Shown: positions 43,158 to 52,253 of the stretch, one piece after another
Layout: every line of letters starts with the position of its first letter
How positions within the stretch are numbered: position 1 is the first letter of the stretch
NCBI RefSeq assembly: GCF_013256625.1
Contig: NZ_CP053908.1
Span: 4,030,001-4,094,000, forward strand
Reading direction: 5' to 3'
DNA from: Hymenobacter sp. BRD128
Lineage (GTDB): Bacteria > Bacteroidota > Bacteroidia > Cytophagales > Hymenobacteraceae
Length of the DNA: 64,000 nt
Program-made: the position numbers and the translations under genes
The notes under the pieces: model-generated
Told to the model about the DNA's origin: nothing
Database searches by the model: none
Seen by the model: the letters and a program-made list of their open reading frames with translations, nothing else

Positions 43158-44951
43158 TTGCGCGCCCAATCTTCTTCCCGGCCGAATGCCCCCACCAATT
43201 CCTCGCTCTTTCGCCGCAAGTCCATCGCGGCCATCCTGGCTAATCCGCCCGCCGACGCCGACGGCCACGGCGGTGCCCCCGGCGGGCTAGCCCGCCACCT
43301 CACCGTGCGCGACCTCACCGGCCTCGGCATCGCGGCCATTATCGGGGCGGGCATTTTCTCGACTATCGGCCAGGCTAGCCTCAACGGCGGGCCGGCGGTG
43401 TCGCTGCTGTTTGTGTTTACGGCGGTGGCCTGCGCGTTTTCGGCGCTCTGCTACGCGCAGTTTGCGGCGACTATTCCGGTGAGCGGCTCGGCCTATACCT
43501 ACGCCTACACCTCCTTTGGCGAGCTGGCGGCCTGGATTATCGGCTGGGCGCTCATCATGGAATACGCGGTGGGCAACATCGTGGTAGCCATTTCGTGGAG
43601 CGACTATTTCACCGGCCTGCTCGATGGCATCGGGCTGCATATTCCGCGCTGGCTCACGATGGGCACCCAGAGCGCGCACGCTGGCTACGAGGCCGTTATG
43701 GGGCTTATGCAGGCCGGCAAGCCCCTGGCGGCGGCCACGCCTGCCCAACTCGATGCCTACTACGCCTGGGCCCAGGCGCCCGAGCTGCCCGGCGGCTTCC
43801 GGCTGGTGGTCGATTTGCCCGCTTTCCTCATCACGGTGGCCATCACGGCGCTGGTGTACGTGGGCATCAAGGAAAGTAAGAACGTGTCTAACCTGTTGGT
43901 AGCTTTAAAACTAGCCGTGGTGGCCATCGTGATTGCGGTGGGCGTTTTCTACGTGCAGCCGGCCAACTGGCATCCTTTTGCTCCAAATGGCATTGGCGGC
44001 GTGCTGAAAAGCGTGTCGGCCGTGTTTTTTGCCTACATCGGTTTCGACGCCATCTCGACCACCGCCGAAGAGTGCAAAAACCCCCAGCGCGACCTGCCCA
44101 AGGCGATGATGTACGCGCTCATTATCTGCACGGTGCTCTACGTGTTTATCACGATGGTGCTCACGGGCATGGTGAATTACAAAGAGCTAGGGGTGGGCGA
44201 CCCACTGTCGTTCGTGTTTGCCAAGGTGGGCCTGACCTGGTTTTCCAAAATCGTGGCCGTGAGCGCCGTGTTTGCCATGACCTCGGTGCTGCTGGTGTTT
44301 CAACTGGGGCAGCCGCGCATCTGGCTCACCATGAGCCGCGATGGGCTGCTGCCGCCCGTGTTTGCCAAGGTGCACCCCACCTTTCACACGCCTTCGTTCA
44401 GCACCATCGTCACGGGTATTTTCGTGGGCGTGCCGGCCTTGTTTCTGAACATGGACCTAGTGGTGGACCTCACCAGCATCGGCACGCTGTTCGCCTTTGC
44501 GCTGGTGTGCGGCGGCATCCTCATCATTGACCCCTACGGCAAGTCCGATGCCCGCTTCACGGTGCCCTACATCAGCGGGCGCTGGCTGGTGCCGCTGCTG
44601 CTGCTGGCGGCCGGCTGGCTGCTGTGGCGCTACGACCACGACACGATTGTGAAGCTCATCGAGGACGTAAACGGCAGCACCGCCGCCCGCTCGGGCGAAG
44701 GCTACTACAGCGTCTTCCGCCACCAAATTCCGTACCTCGTGTTCATTCTGGCGTCGCTGGCCATCGCGGTGGTCACGTTCCAGAAGAAGCTCTCGCTGCT
44801 GCCGGTGCTGGGCCTGCTCACCAATCTGTATTTGATGACGCAGCTCGGCATTAACAACTGGACGATGTTCCTCATCTGGCTGCTCATCGGGCTAGCCATC
44901 TACTTCGGCTACGGCTACAAGCATTCCAAGCTAAATAAATCGGCCGCTTAG
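43158..44951 (+). CDS. Amino acid permease (APC superfamily, cationic amino acid transporter type)
   Basis: A ~597-residue transporter with 12 or more membrane helices. The first helix carries the substrate-binding LTGLGIAAIIGAGIFSTIG unwinding motif; others include SGSAYTYAYTSFGELAAW, FFAYIGFDAISTTAEECKNP and FQLGQPRIWLTMSRDGLLPP. These are typical of eukaryotic-like CAT/APC permeases in Bacteroidota. The start is uncertain: ATG 43062 overlaps the divergent gene, TTG 43158 is the next in frame, and ATG 43186 would fit best (MPPTNSSLFRRKS) if one C is missing from the C5 run at 43189-43193. A near-consensus TATCTTGG lies at 43138. Confidence 0.9.
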   Translation: MRAQSSSRPNAPTNSSLFRRKSIAAILANPPADADGHGGAPGGLARHLTVRDLTGLGIAAIIGAGIFSTIGQASLNGGPAVSLLFVFTAVACAFSALCYAQFAATIPVSGSAYTYAYTSFGELAAWIIGWALIMEYAVGNIVVAISWSDYFTGLLDGIGLHIPRWLTMGTQSAHAGYEAVMGLMQAGKPLAAATPAQLDAYYAWAQAPELPGGFRLVVDLPAFLITVAITALVYVGIKESKNVSNLLVALKLAVVAIVIAVGVFYVQPANWHPFAPNGIGGVLKSVSAVFFAYIGFDAISTTAEECKNPQRDLPKAMMYALIICTVLYVFITMVLTGMVNYKELGVGDPLSFVFAKVGLTWFSKIVAVSAVFAMTSVLLVFQLGQPRIWLTMSRDGLLPPVFAKVHPTFHTPSFSTIVTGIFVGVPALFLNMDLVVDLTSIGTLFAFALVCGGILIIDPYGKSDARFTVPYISGRWLVPLLLLAAGWLLWRYDHDTIVKLIEDVNGSTAARSGEGYYSVFRHQIPYLVFILASLAIAVVTFQKKLSLLPVLGLLTNLYLMTQLGINNWTMFLIWLLIGLAIYFGYGYKHSKLNKSAA

Positions 44952-45018
44952 ATGCTACCGGGTAGTTGGCAAGTGAGTAGAACGGCAGCTAGTTTAGCGG
45001 GTTAGCTTTTCCCGCGCT

Positions 45019-45384
45019 ATGTTGCCAGCCGCTCGCCCATTATTCTTTATGCTGCTGCTAGCCCTGTTGCCCCTGGCCTTGGGCTACTGGGTTAACGCAC
45101 GCGCTCCCTATCCGGCTAGCCGTGCGCACGCGGCGGGCCACTGCACGCGGTATTGCGCGCTGCATTACTGCACCCACGCCACCCGCGCCAACAGCCCGGC
45201 CTATTATCAGCTGCTGCCCGTGTACGACGCCACCGTGCGAACCCTAGCCAGCGGCGGACGCGGCTGGTACGCTGCTACCAACGTGGTCGTGTACCTGGTG
45301 CTGCTGCCGGCCCTGCTCGTTTGGCTCACTTACGGCGCCCTGCGCGATGGCCAGCGGCTAGCTCAACTCCGTCGCCATGCCTGA
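45019..45384 (+). CDS. Small membrane protein A of a tandem pair
   Basis: A 121-residue protein with two hydrophobic helices: one at the N-terminus (FFMLLLALLPLALGYWV) and one near the C-terminus (VVVYLVLLPALLVWLTYGAL), separated by a loop holding several Cys and His (HCTRYCALHYCTHATR). The C-terminal block YAATNVVVYLVLLPALL..GQRLA resembles YEANTWVLLVLLPGLLALLI..GQRLA in the next gene, so the two look like diverged duplicates. A near-consensus -7 (TAGCTTTT) lies at 45003. I cannot name a family; association with an exosortase-type sorting system is possible, but none is in the window. Confidence 0.55.
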   Translation: MLPAARPLFFMLLLALLPLALGYWVNARAPYPASRAHAAGHCTRYCALHYCTHATRANSPAYYQLLPVYDATVRTLASGGRGWYAATNVVVYLVLLPALLVWLTYGALRDGQRLAQLRRHA

Positions 45385-45595
45385 CACGCTAACACAGGCA
45401 ATGCGCTGGGCCTTCTGGTACTGCTGCGACTTTATGGTGAACCTGGGCAACCGCACGCATAGCTCTTACTACGAGGCCAATACCTGGGTGCTGCTGGTGT
45501 TGCTGCCGGGGCTGCTGGCGCTGCTTATCGGGGTGCGGGTGGGACAGCGGCTGGCCCTGCGGCGCGTGCGGCGACGTGTGGCGGCGCGGCGCTAG
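45377..45595 (+). CDS. Small membrane protein B of a tandem pair
   Basis: A 72-residue protein whose ATG lies inside the end of the preceding gene (8-base overlap), so the two are translated from one message. It has a central helix (NTWVLLVLLPGLLALLIGV) and a basic C-terminus (RLALRRVRRRVAARR), expected to face the cytoplasm. The short N-terminal part has FWYCCDFMVNLGNRTHSSYY. It seems related to the C-terminal half of its neighbour. No function is known. Confidence 0.5.
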   Translation: MPDTLTQAMRWAFWYCCDFMVNLGNRTHSSYYEANTWVLLVLLPGLLALLIGVRVGQRLALRRVRRRVAARR

Positions 45596-45663
45596 GCTGG
45601 TGGGTGGGTATGGTCCGGCTATCTTGGCGTTAGGATTCTATACTACCGCCTAGCCAGCTCTTT

Positions 45664-48600
45664 ATGTCGCCTCCCGATACGCTGCCCGCCACCGATGCAA
45701 CGACCCTGGTCGCCCGCCTCGACGCCTCCCGCCAGGAGCTGCTTGACCTGGGCATGCGCAATCCGCTGCTCAACTTTCGCCTATCTAAAGCGCAGGGCGT
45801 GAGCATTGTGCGGGAGGAGGCCGCGCCGGTGTTCGACGTGCTGGTGCGCCAGGGCAAAACCATGTATTTCCAGGCCGCGCCCGAAGCGCCGAAGCCGGCC
45901 AGACCTGCGCTCAAGGAGCAACCCACCACCGCCTCCGATGACCTGCCGGCCCTCACCGATTATCTGGTCGAAAACCCGCCCTTGCCGCCCACCGAAGCCG
46001 AGCGGCTAGCCCTGCTTTCCGATAACAAGCTGCAAACCGCCGAGCCGCTGGCCCAGCTCGAAAAGCGCCTGCTCAACACCTACTACACCGCCCGCACCAG
46101 CCTCGAAGAAACCGGCGTCAATATTCTCTACCTGGCCCTGGGCATGCTCACCTGGTACGAAGATGCCAGCAGCCCCGAGCCGCGCCAGGCGCCGCTGGTG
46201 CTGGTGCCCGTGCTGCTGGAGCGCGGCACCGCTGCCGAGCGCTTTCGGCTGCGCCACACCGGCGCCGAGGTCGAGGGCAATTTGTCGCTCCAGGCCAAGC
46301 TTAAGGCCAGCTTTGGGCTAGCCCTGCCGCTGCCCGAGCTCGATGAGGAAGGCCAGCTGGGTGACTACTATACCGAAGTAGCAGCGGCCGTGGCGGGCTT
46401 CGCGCGCTGGCGGGTCGAGATTGACAGCCTGGCGCTGGGCTTTTTTTCCTTCGGGAAATTCCTGCTTTATCGTGACCTTGACCCCAGCACCTGGCCGGCC
46501 GGGGCTAGCCTGCTCGACCACCCGGCCATCGGCGCGCTACTAGGCACCGATACGGGCTTTCAGGATGCCCCGCCCACGGTGGGCGAAGCAGCTTTCCTCG
46601 ATACCGAAAGCCCGGCTGCCGAGCTGCACCAAGTGCTCGACGCCGACTCGTCGCAGCTGCTAGCCCTGCTGGCGGTGCACGAGGGGCGCAACCTCGTCAT
46701 TCAGGGCCCACCCGGTACCGGCAAGTCGCAAACCATTGCGAATCTGCTCGCTGAGGCCATTGGGGCCGGTAAGAAAGTGCTCTTCGTGGCCGAAAAAATG
46801 GCGGCCCTCGAAGTCGTAAAGCGCCGCCTCGACGCGCTAGGCCTCGGCGCGGCTTGCCTAGAGCTGCACAGCCACAAAGCCAACAAAAAAGCCCTGCACG
46901 ACGAGCTTAAGCAAATCCTCAGTCTGGGCCGCCCCGCCACCGCCGCCAGCGTAGAAGACCAGATGGCCCAGCTGCCGCGCTACCGACTGGCCCTCAATGA
47001 CTATGCCCTGGCCGTAAACGCCCCGCTAGGTCGCAGCCGCCGCACCGCCCAGCAGCTAGCCGGCGAGCTGCTGGCCCTGCGCGAAGCCACCGGCACGGTG
47101 CAGCTGCCACGCCTTCCTTTTACTGAGCTAGCCAACTGGACCGATGCCGATGCCGCCCAGGCCGGGGCCCTGGCCACCCGCCTGCAAGCCACGCTGCAGA
47201 AAATCGGCCCGCCCAAAAGCCTGCTTTTCTGGGGCAGCGAGCTGACCGTGCTGCTGCCCGCCGACCAAGCCGCGCTAGCCCCGCGCCTGGCCGAAGCCGT
47301 GGCTGCCGTGAAGGCGTTGCAAGCCGCCGTCACAACCTTGGCGCACCTGCTCGGCCTGCCTGCGCCCACCGGCCGCCTTGCTGCCGAAGCGCTGCTTCCC
47401 GCCGCCCGCCACGCCCAGCTAGCCCCACCGCTGGCCGGCGCCGTCGTGGCCGATGCCGCCTGGCTGCACCAGGCCGGCCGCCTCACCGAGGCGCTGCACG
47501 CCGGTGCCGCCCACGCCGCCCTGCGCCAGCAGCACGACGCTGAGCTACTGCCCGAGGCCTGGAGCCAACACTTGCTGGCCGAGCGCGCCGCCCTGCTGGC
47601 CTACGGCGACAAGTGGTGGAGCTTCATCATCAGCGACTACCGCCGCGCCCGCCAGCGCCTGCAAAGCCTGTGGCGCGGCCCGCTGCCGAAGGATAATGCT
47701 GGTTTGGTGGCGGTTATCGATGCCATTCACGAAGCCGCCCGACACGTGCAGACGGTGGCCGACGCCGCGCCGCTCGGCCAGCAACTCTTTGGCCCTGCCT
47801 GGCATGGTGAGCGCTCCGACTGGCCGGCGTTGCAGAAGACACAGCAGTACCTCACGGGTACGCACCAGCGCATTGCGCGCGGCGAGCTGCCCGCCGCGCT
47901 GCTAGCCTACCTGGCCCGCGCCGAGCGGCCCGAAGCTATTGCCGCGCCCCTGGCTAGCCTCGAAAACGCGCTGAATCAGCAGCGCGCCGCCGTGCAGGCC
48001 GTGGCCGACGCCTTGCAGCTGAACGAGGCCCGGCGCTTTGGCCCCGAGGGGCGGTTGCAGTTTCAACCATTTGACCAGCAGCTAACTATACTCTCCGCCT
48101 GGGCCGCCGACCTGCCGGCCCTGCGCCTCGCTACCGAGTGGAACAACGTGGCCGCCACCGCCCGCGCCGAGCACCTGCCCGAGCTGCTGGTGCTGGCCGA
48201 AACCTGGCCCGAGGCTAGCCAGTACTTGGCCGCCGCCGTGCGCCAAACCTGGCTCGAATACTTGCAGCGGCTGGCCTACGAGCAGTACCCGGCCCTGCGG
48301 CAGTTTGAGCGGGCTAGCCACGAAGAAGTGGCCGCCCGCTTCCGGGCGGCCGACCGCGACTCGCTGTATCACAACCGGATACGGGCCATGCGGCACCACT
48401 TTGAGCAGCTGCCCAACCCGCAGGCGGGCGGACAGATGCTGCTCTTGCGCAACGAGTTTGCCAAGAAAACCCGCCACTTGCCCTTGCGCCAGCTTATGGA
48501 AAAAGCCGGCCGGGCGGTGCAGGCCATCAAGCCCATTTTTATGATGTCGCCGCTATCGGTGGCCAGCTACCTGCCGCCCGGCGCGGTCGAATTTGACCTG

Positions 48601-50460
48601 GTGGTGTTTGACGAGGCTAGCCAGGTGAAGCCCGTGGATGCGCTGGGCGCCATTGCGCGGGGCCGCCAGTTGGTGGTAGTGGGCGACTCGAAGCAGCTGC
48701 CGCCCACGAGCTTTTTCGACTCGCTCACCGGCACCGGCGAAGCGGCCGACGAAGAAAACGTGACCGCCGACATCCAGAGCATTCTGGAGCTGTGCAAAGC
48801 CCGCCAGATGCCCGAGCGGATGCTGCGTTGGCACTATCGCTCGCTGCACCAGTCGCTTATCGCGGCGTCCAATCATCTTTTCTACGAGGATAAGCTGGTG
48901 ATTTTTCCCAGTCCCGGCGGGCAGGGGCAGCTCGGGTTGGTGTACCATCACCTGCCCGACACCTACTACGAACGCGGCACCACACGCACTAATCCGCTGG
49001 AGGCTGCGGCCGTGGCCGAGGCCGTGCTACACCACGCGCGCACTACGCCTCGGCTTACGCTAGGCGTAGTGGCGTTTAGCACGGCGCAGCGCCAGGCCAT
49101 TCAGGATGCGCTGGAAAGCCGGCGTAAGCAGCACCCTGAAGCCGAGGCATTTTTCAGCGGCCACCCGCACGAGCCGTTTTTTATCAAGAACCTGGAAAAC
49201 GTGCAGGGCGACGAGCGCGACGTTATCCTCATCAGCCTCGGCTACGGGCGCACCGAGGACGGTAACCTCACCATGAGCTTCGGCCCGCTGAATGGTGAGG
49301 GCGGCGAGCGCCGCCTCAACGTACTGATAACCCGCGCTAAGCAGCGCTGCGAGGTCTTTACCAACCTCACCGCCGACGACCTCGACCTGAGCCGCACCCG
49401 CGCCAAGGGCGTGGCGGCGCTGCGCACCTTTCTGCAGTTTGCCCAGCACGGCCGCCTCAGCCAAAGCGAGGAGGCTAGCCGCGAGGTCGCCACGCCGTTT
49501 GAGGACGAGGTGCGGCGGGCGCTCACGGCGCGGGGCTACACCGTGCGGCCGCAGGTGGGCAGCCAGGGCTTTTACATTGATTTGGCGGTAGTTGACCCTG
49601 GCGAGCCGGGCCGCTACGCGCTGGGTATCGAGTGCGACGGGGCCATGTACCACAGCGCCCGCTCGGCCCGCGACCGCGACCGCCTGCGCCAGCAGGTGCT
49701 CGAAGCCGTGGGCTGGCGCCTGCACCGCATCTGGAGCACCGACTGGTTTCGCGACCCGGCGGCCGCCACCGAGCGCGCCGTGGCCGCTATCGAAGAAGCC
49801 CGCCGCCAGGCTAGCCTCGCCCAGGCTGATGAGCCGGAAGAGGCTGCTGCTGAAAGCGCTAGCCCCGTCGCGCTGGCCCGCGAGGAGCCGCCCGCGCCCG
49901 GCGCCTCGGCCGCGCCGCCCTACCAGGTGGCGCAGCTGCCGCCCACCATTGCGCAGCGCGAAGTGCCCCAGCACCCGGTGGGCCGCCTGGCCGCCTGGGT
50001 GGCCGAGGTGGTGGCCGTGGAAAGCCCCGTGCACCTCGACGAGGTAACGCGGCGCCTCGCCAATGCCGCCGGCGCCGCGCAGGTGGGCGCGCGCATCCGG
50101 GCCAGCGTGGCCGAGGCCGCCCGGCTAGCCGCCAAAATCGGCAGTATTCGGGTGCAGGGCGACTTTTTGTGGACGCCCACTATGCTGCCTACCGCCGTGC
50201 CCGTGCGCGACCGCAGCGCCCTACCGGCTATCTCGCGCAAGCTTAGTCTGGTGGCGCCCGAAGAGCTAGCCGCCGCCGTGCGCACCGTAGTGCGCGACAG
50301 CTTTGCCCTGGAGCGCGAGGCGGTAGCGCTACCCACCGCGCGGCTGTTGGGTTTCGGCAGGCCTAGCGAGGAACAGAAGCAGCTGATTGGCGAAGCGGTG
50401 GAAAAGCTTTTGCTGGCGAAGGAATTAGTGGAAAATAACGGTGTGCTGACTGCTAGTTAA
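45664..50460 (+). CDS. Giant DUF4011 helicase-nuclease (SF1 helicase, Vsr/DUF559-like nuclease, DUF3320)
   Basis: A 1598-residue protein. The N-terminus is DUF4011 (LDASRQELLDLGMRNPLLNF). An SF1/Upf1-like helicase follows in split form: Walker A VIQGPPGTGKSQT near residue 350, Walker B VVFDEASQVKPVDALG near 980, VVVGDSKQLPPTSFF, MLRWHYRSLHQ, NVQGDERDVILISLGYG and VLITRAKQR near 1220. The 600-residue insert between the Walker motifs is helical. A nuclease domain (residues ~1280-1370) has YIDLAVVDP and LGIECDGAMYHSARSARDRD, as in Vsr/DUF559 PD-(D/E)XK folds. DUF3320 ends the protein. Antiphage defence or nucleic-acid surveillance is inferred. It stands alone as a single gene. Confidence 0.88.
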   Translation: MSPPDTLPATDATTLVARLDASRQELLDLGMRNPLLNFRLSKAQGVSIVREEAAPVFDVLVRQGKTMYFQAAPEAPKPARPALKEQPTTASDDLPALTDYLVENPPLPPTEAERLALLSDNKLQTAEPLAQLEKRLLNTYYTARTSLEETGVNILYLALGMLTWYEDASSPEPRQAPLVLVPVLLERGTAAERFRLRHTGAEVEGNLSLQAKLKASFGLALPLPELDEEGQLGDYYTEVAAAVAGFARWRVEIDSLALGFFSFGKFLLYRDLDPSTWPAGASLLDHPAIGALLGTDTGFQDAPPTVGEAAFLDTESPAAELHQVLDADSSQLLALLAVHEGRNLVIQGPPGTGKSQTIANLLAEAIGAGKKVLFVAEKMAALEVVKRRLDALGLGAACLELHSHKANKKALHDELKQILSLGRPATAASVEDQMAQLPRYRLALNDYALAVNAPLGRSRRTAQQLAGELLALREATGTVQLPRLPFTELANWTDADAAQAGALATRLQATLQKIGPPKSLLFWGSELTVLLPADQAALAPRLAEAVAAVKALQAAVTTLAHLLGLPAPTGRLAAEALLPAARHAQLAPPLAGAVVADAAWLHQAGRLTEALHAGAAHAALRQQHDAELLPEAWSQHLLAERAALLAYGDKWWSFIISDYRRARQRLQSLWRGPLPKDNAGLVAVIDAIHEAARHVQTVADAAPLGQQLFGPAWHGERSDWPALQKTQQYLTGTHQRIARGELPAALLAYLARAERPEAIAAPLASLENALNQQRAAVQAVADALQLNEARRFGPEGRLQFQPFDQQLTILSAWAADLPALRLATEWNNVAATARAEHLPELLVLAETWPEASQYLAAAVRQTWLEYLQRLAYEQYPALRQFERASHEEVAARFRAADRDSLYHNRIRAMRHHFEQLPNPQAGGQMLLLRNEFAKKTRHLPLRQLMEKAGRAVQAIKPIFMMSPLSVASYLPPGAVEFDLVVFDEASQVKPVDALGAIARGRQLVVVGDSKQLPPTSFFDSLTGTGEAADEENVTADIQSILELCKARQMPERMLRWHYRSLHQSLIAASNHLFYEDKLVIFPSPGGQGQLGLVYHHLPDTYYERGTTRTNPLEAAAVAEAVLHHARTTPRLTLGVVAFSTAQRQAIQDALESRRKQHPEAEAFFSGHPHEPFFIKNLENVQGDERDVILISLGYGRTEDGNLTMSFGPLNGEGGERRLNVLITRAKQRCEVFTNLTADDLDLSRTRAKGVAALRTFLQFAQHGRLSQSEEASREVATPFEDEVRRALTARGYTVRPQVGSQGFYIDLAVVDPGEPGRYALGIECDGAMYHSARSARDRDRLRQQVLEAVGWRLHRIWSTDWFRDPAAATERAVAAIEEARRQASLAQADEPEEAAAESASPVALAREEPPAPGASAAPPYQVAQLPPTIAQREVPQHPVGRLAAWVAEVVAVESPVHLDEVTRRLANAAGAAQVGARIRASVAEAARLAAKIGSIRVQGDFLWTPTMLPTAVPVRDRSALPAISRKLSLVAPEELAAAVRTVVRDSFALEREAVALPTARLLGFGRPSEEQKQLIGEAVEKLLLAKELVENNGVLTAS

Positions 50461-50523
50461 ATAGCTGACCTACTGCAAACTTTGTGCATCGGCTTTGCAA
50501 CTACGACAGATTGAAAATTGCCA

Positions 50524-52121
50524 TTAAGCGACGGACGGCGAAGCGCTTTGCAGCGCCGCCAGCAGGCTAGCCCCCTGCGGGCTGCCCCAGCCGGTGCAGG
50601 CATCCCAGCCGGGCGCGGCCGCGAAGGCACCATTAGTGCCGCTGGTGATGTCGCGGCATACGTTTTTGCCGGCCAGCGAGCCGTAGAGTAAGGGGTTCAG
50701 AAAGCCCACTGGCTTGGGCAGCTTCTGGTTGAGCAGGGCCAGCAGGCCGGCCCACAGCGGCGCCACGGCGCTGGTGCCGCCGATTACCATATTCTGGCCA
50801 TCTACCCGCACTTGGTAGCCGGTGGCGGGGTCGGCGTCGCCGGCCACGTCGGGCAGGCCCCGGCCGGGCGGGGTGGCAGTGGGCAGCGTGAGGGCGCGCT
50901 GGTAGTCGGGCACCGGAAAATGGGCGCTCAGGCCGCCGCCGGTGGCGCTGTCGGGGCCTTCATTCCACACCACTTCGTCGCTGATGGTCTGTGCATTAGC
51001 CGTGAGCTTGGTGCCGCCGCAGGCCAGGGCGTGCGGGCTGCTGGCCGGAAAGTCGGCGTGCGGCTGGCCGTCGGCCACGCCATCGGCCGAGCCGTTGTCG
51101 CCGGCCGCGCAGCACACCGTGACGCCCAGTAGGGCAGCGGCCTGAAAGGTTTGGTCGAACTGGTCCATTGATTGGGCGGTCCAGGTTGATTCGGGCCCGC
51201 CCCAGCTAATGGAAATAATGGAAGGCTTGTTGGTGGTGTCGTGCACCGCTGCCGTAATGGCGTTGAGAAATCCCTGCGAGGTATTGGGCGCGAAATACAC
51301 TACGATGCGCGCCTTGGGCGCCACGGCGGCGGCCACTTCAATATCGAGCAGCACCTCGCCGTCAGCGCTGTTGGCGGTGGTGGGCTGGTTGCGGCCGCCG
51401 TTCACGCTCACCACTTTCACGGTGGGCGCGGGCAGCTTGAGGCCAGCGAAGTAGGTTTTCAAATCCTGCGGCTTAAACCCGCCCCCAGCTCAATGATGGC
51501 AATGGTTTGCCCCGTGCCATCGAGGCCGGTCGGAAACTGATACAGCTGCGCCAGCTGCGGCGGCGTAAAGGCCTGGGCCACCGCCCGCGCCACAATGGCC
51601 CCCAGCCCCGGCGCGGGCCGCACCTGAAAGTGCGGCTGCGCCTGCGGCCGGTTGTCGAGTCCAAACACGCCCTGCACGATGTCGCTCAGCGCGGCGGGCA
51701 CCGTTACGGGGCCAGTGCGGCCCCGGTACGTGCCTTCGGGATACGTGTACTGGTGCAGCTGCGTGCCAAAGGCTGCCTCAAATTCGGCGGCCGTGCCGGC
51801 TAGCTGCACCTCGCGGCACCCCGGGTCGGTGTGCATTACCACCAAGCCGTGGGCGCGGGCAAAGTCAGTTACCTGCTGGATATCGTGCGGGTCGGCGCCG
51901 CACTGGGCGGCTAGCTCTTCGCGGGTGAGGTAGGCCCGCTGCTGCGGCAGCACATCGGCCAGGGCGCCGGTGGCTTGCAGGTTGGTCAGGGGCATTTTGG
52001 GGCGCACGCGCACGGTTACCTCCAGTCGTTCGGTAGGGGGCAACGGGTGCAAAGGCTGCGCCTCGGGCAGGGGCACGCGCTCGCTGCCGGGCACGGCAAC
52101 TCGGGCTTGGGTGGGGGACAT
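50524..52121 (-). pseudogene. S53 family serine-carboxyl peptidase (sedolisin/pro-kumamolisin), frameshifted
   Basis: From ATG 52121 (MSPTQARVAVPGSERVPLPE) the first frame encodes the pro-domain (RAYLTREELAAQCGADPHDI, GVFGLDNRPQAQPHF) and stops at 51459. Adding one base to the C5 run at 51482-51486 joins it to the second frame (GGGFKPQDLKTYFAGLKLPA) up to 50524, 532 residues. Catalytic sites are visible: GEVLLDIEVAAAVAP (Glu and Asp), GVTVCCAAGDNGS, and Ser in MVIGGTSAVAPLWAG; the Asp-rich calcium site is DITSGTNGAFAAAPGWD. No signal peptide is seen, so export is unclear. The enzyme would work at acidic pH. Confidence 0.85.
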
Positions 52122-52253
52122 AGCTAGCTTGCTGGAAAAGGGATAGAGGGAATAGCTTCTCTCTACGCAAACGGCCAGCATCCGATTACTCCTCACCCGT
52201 GCAAAGGCCGCCCCGGCTTGCTGGCCAATGCTGCCGCGGGTGCCCGCCGCTAG

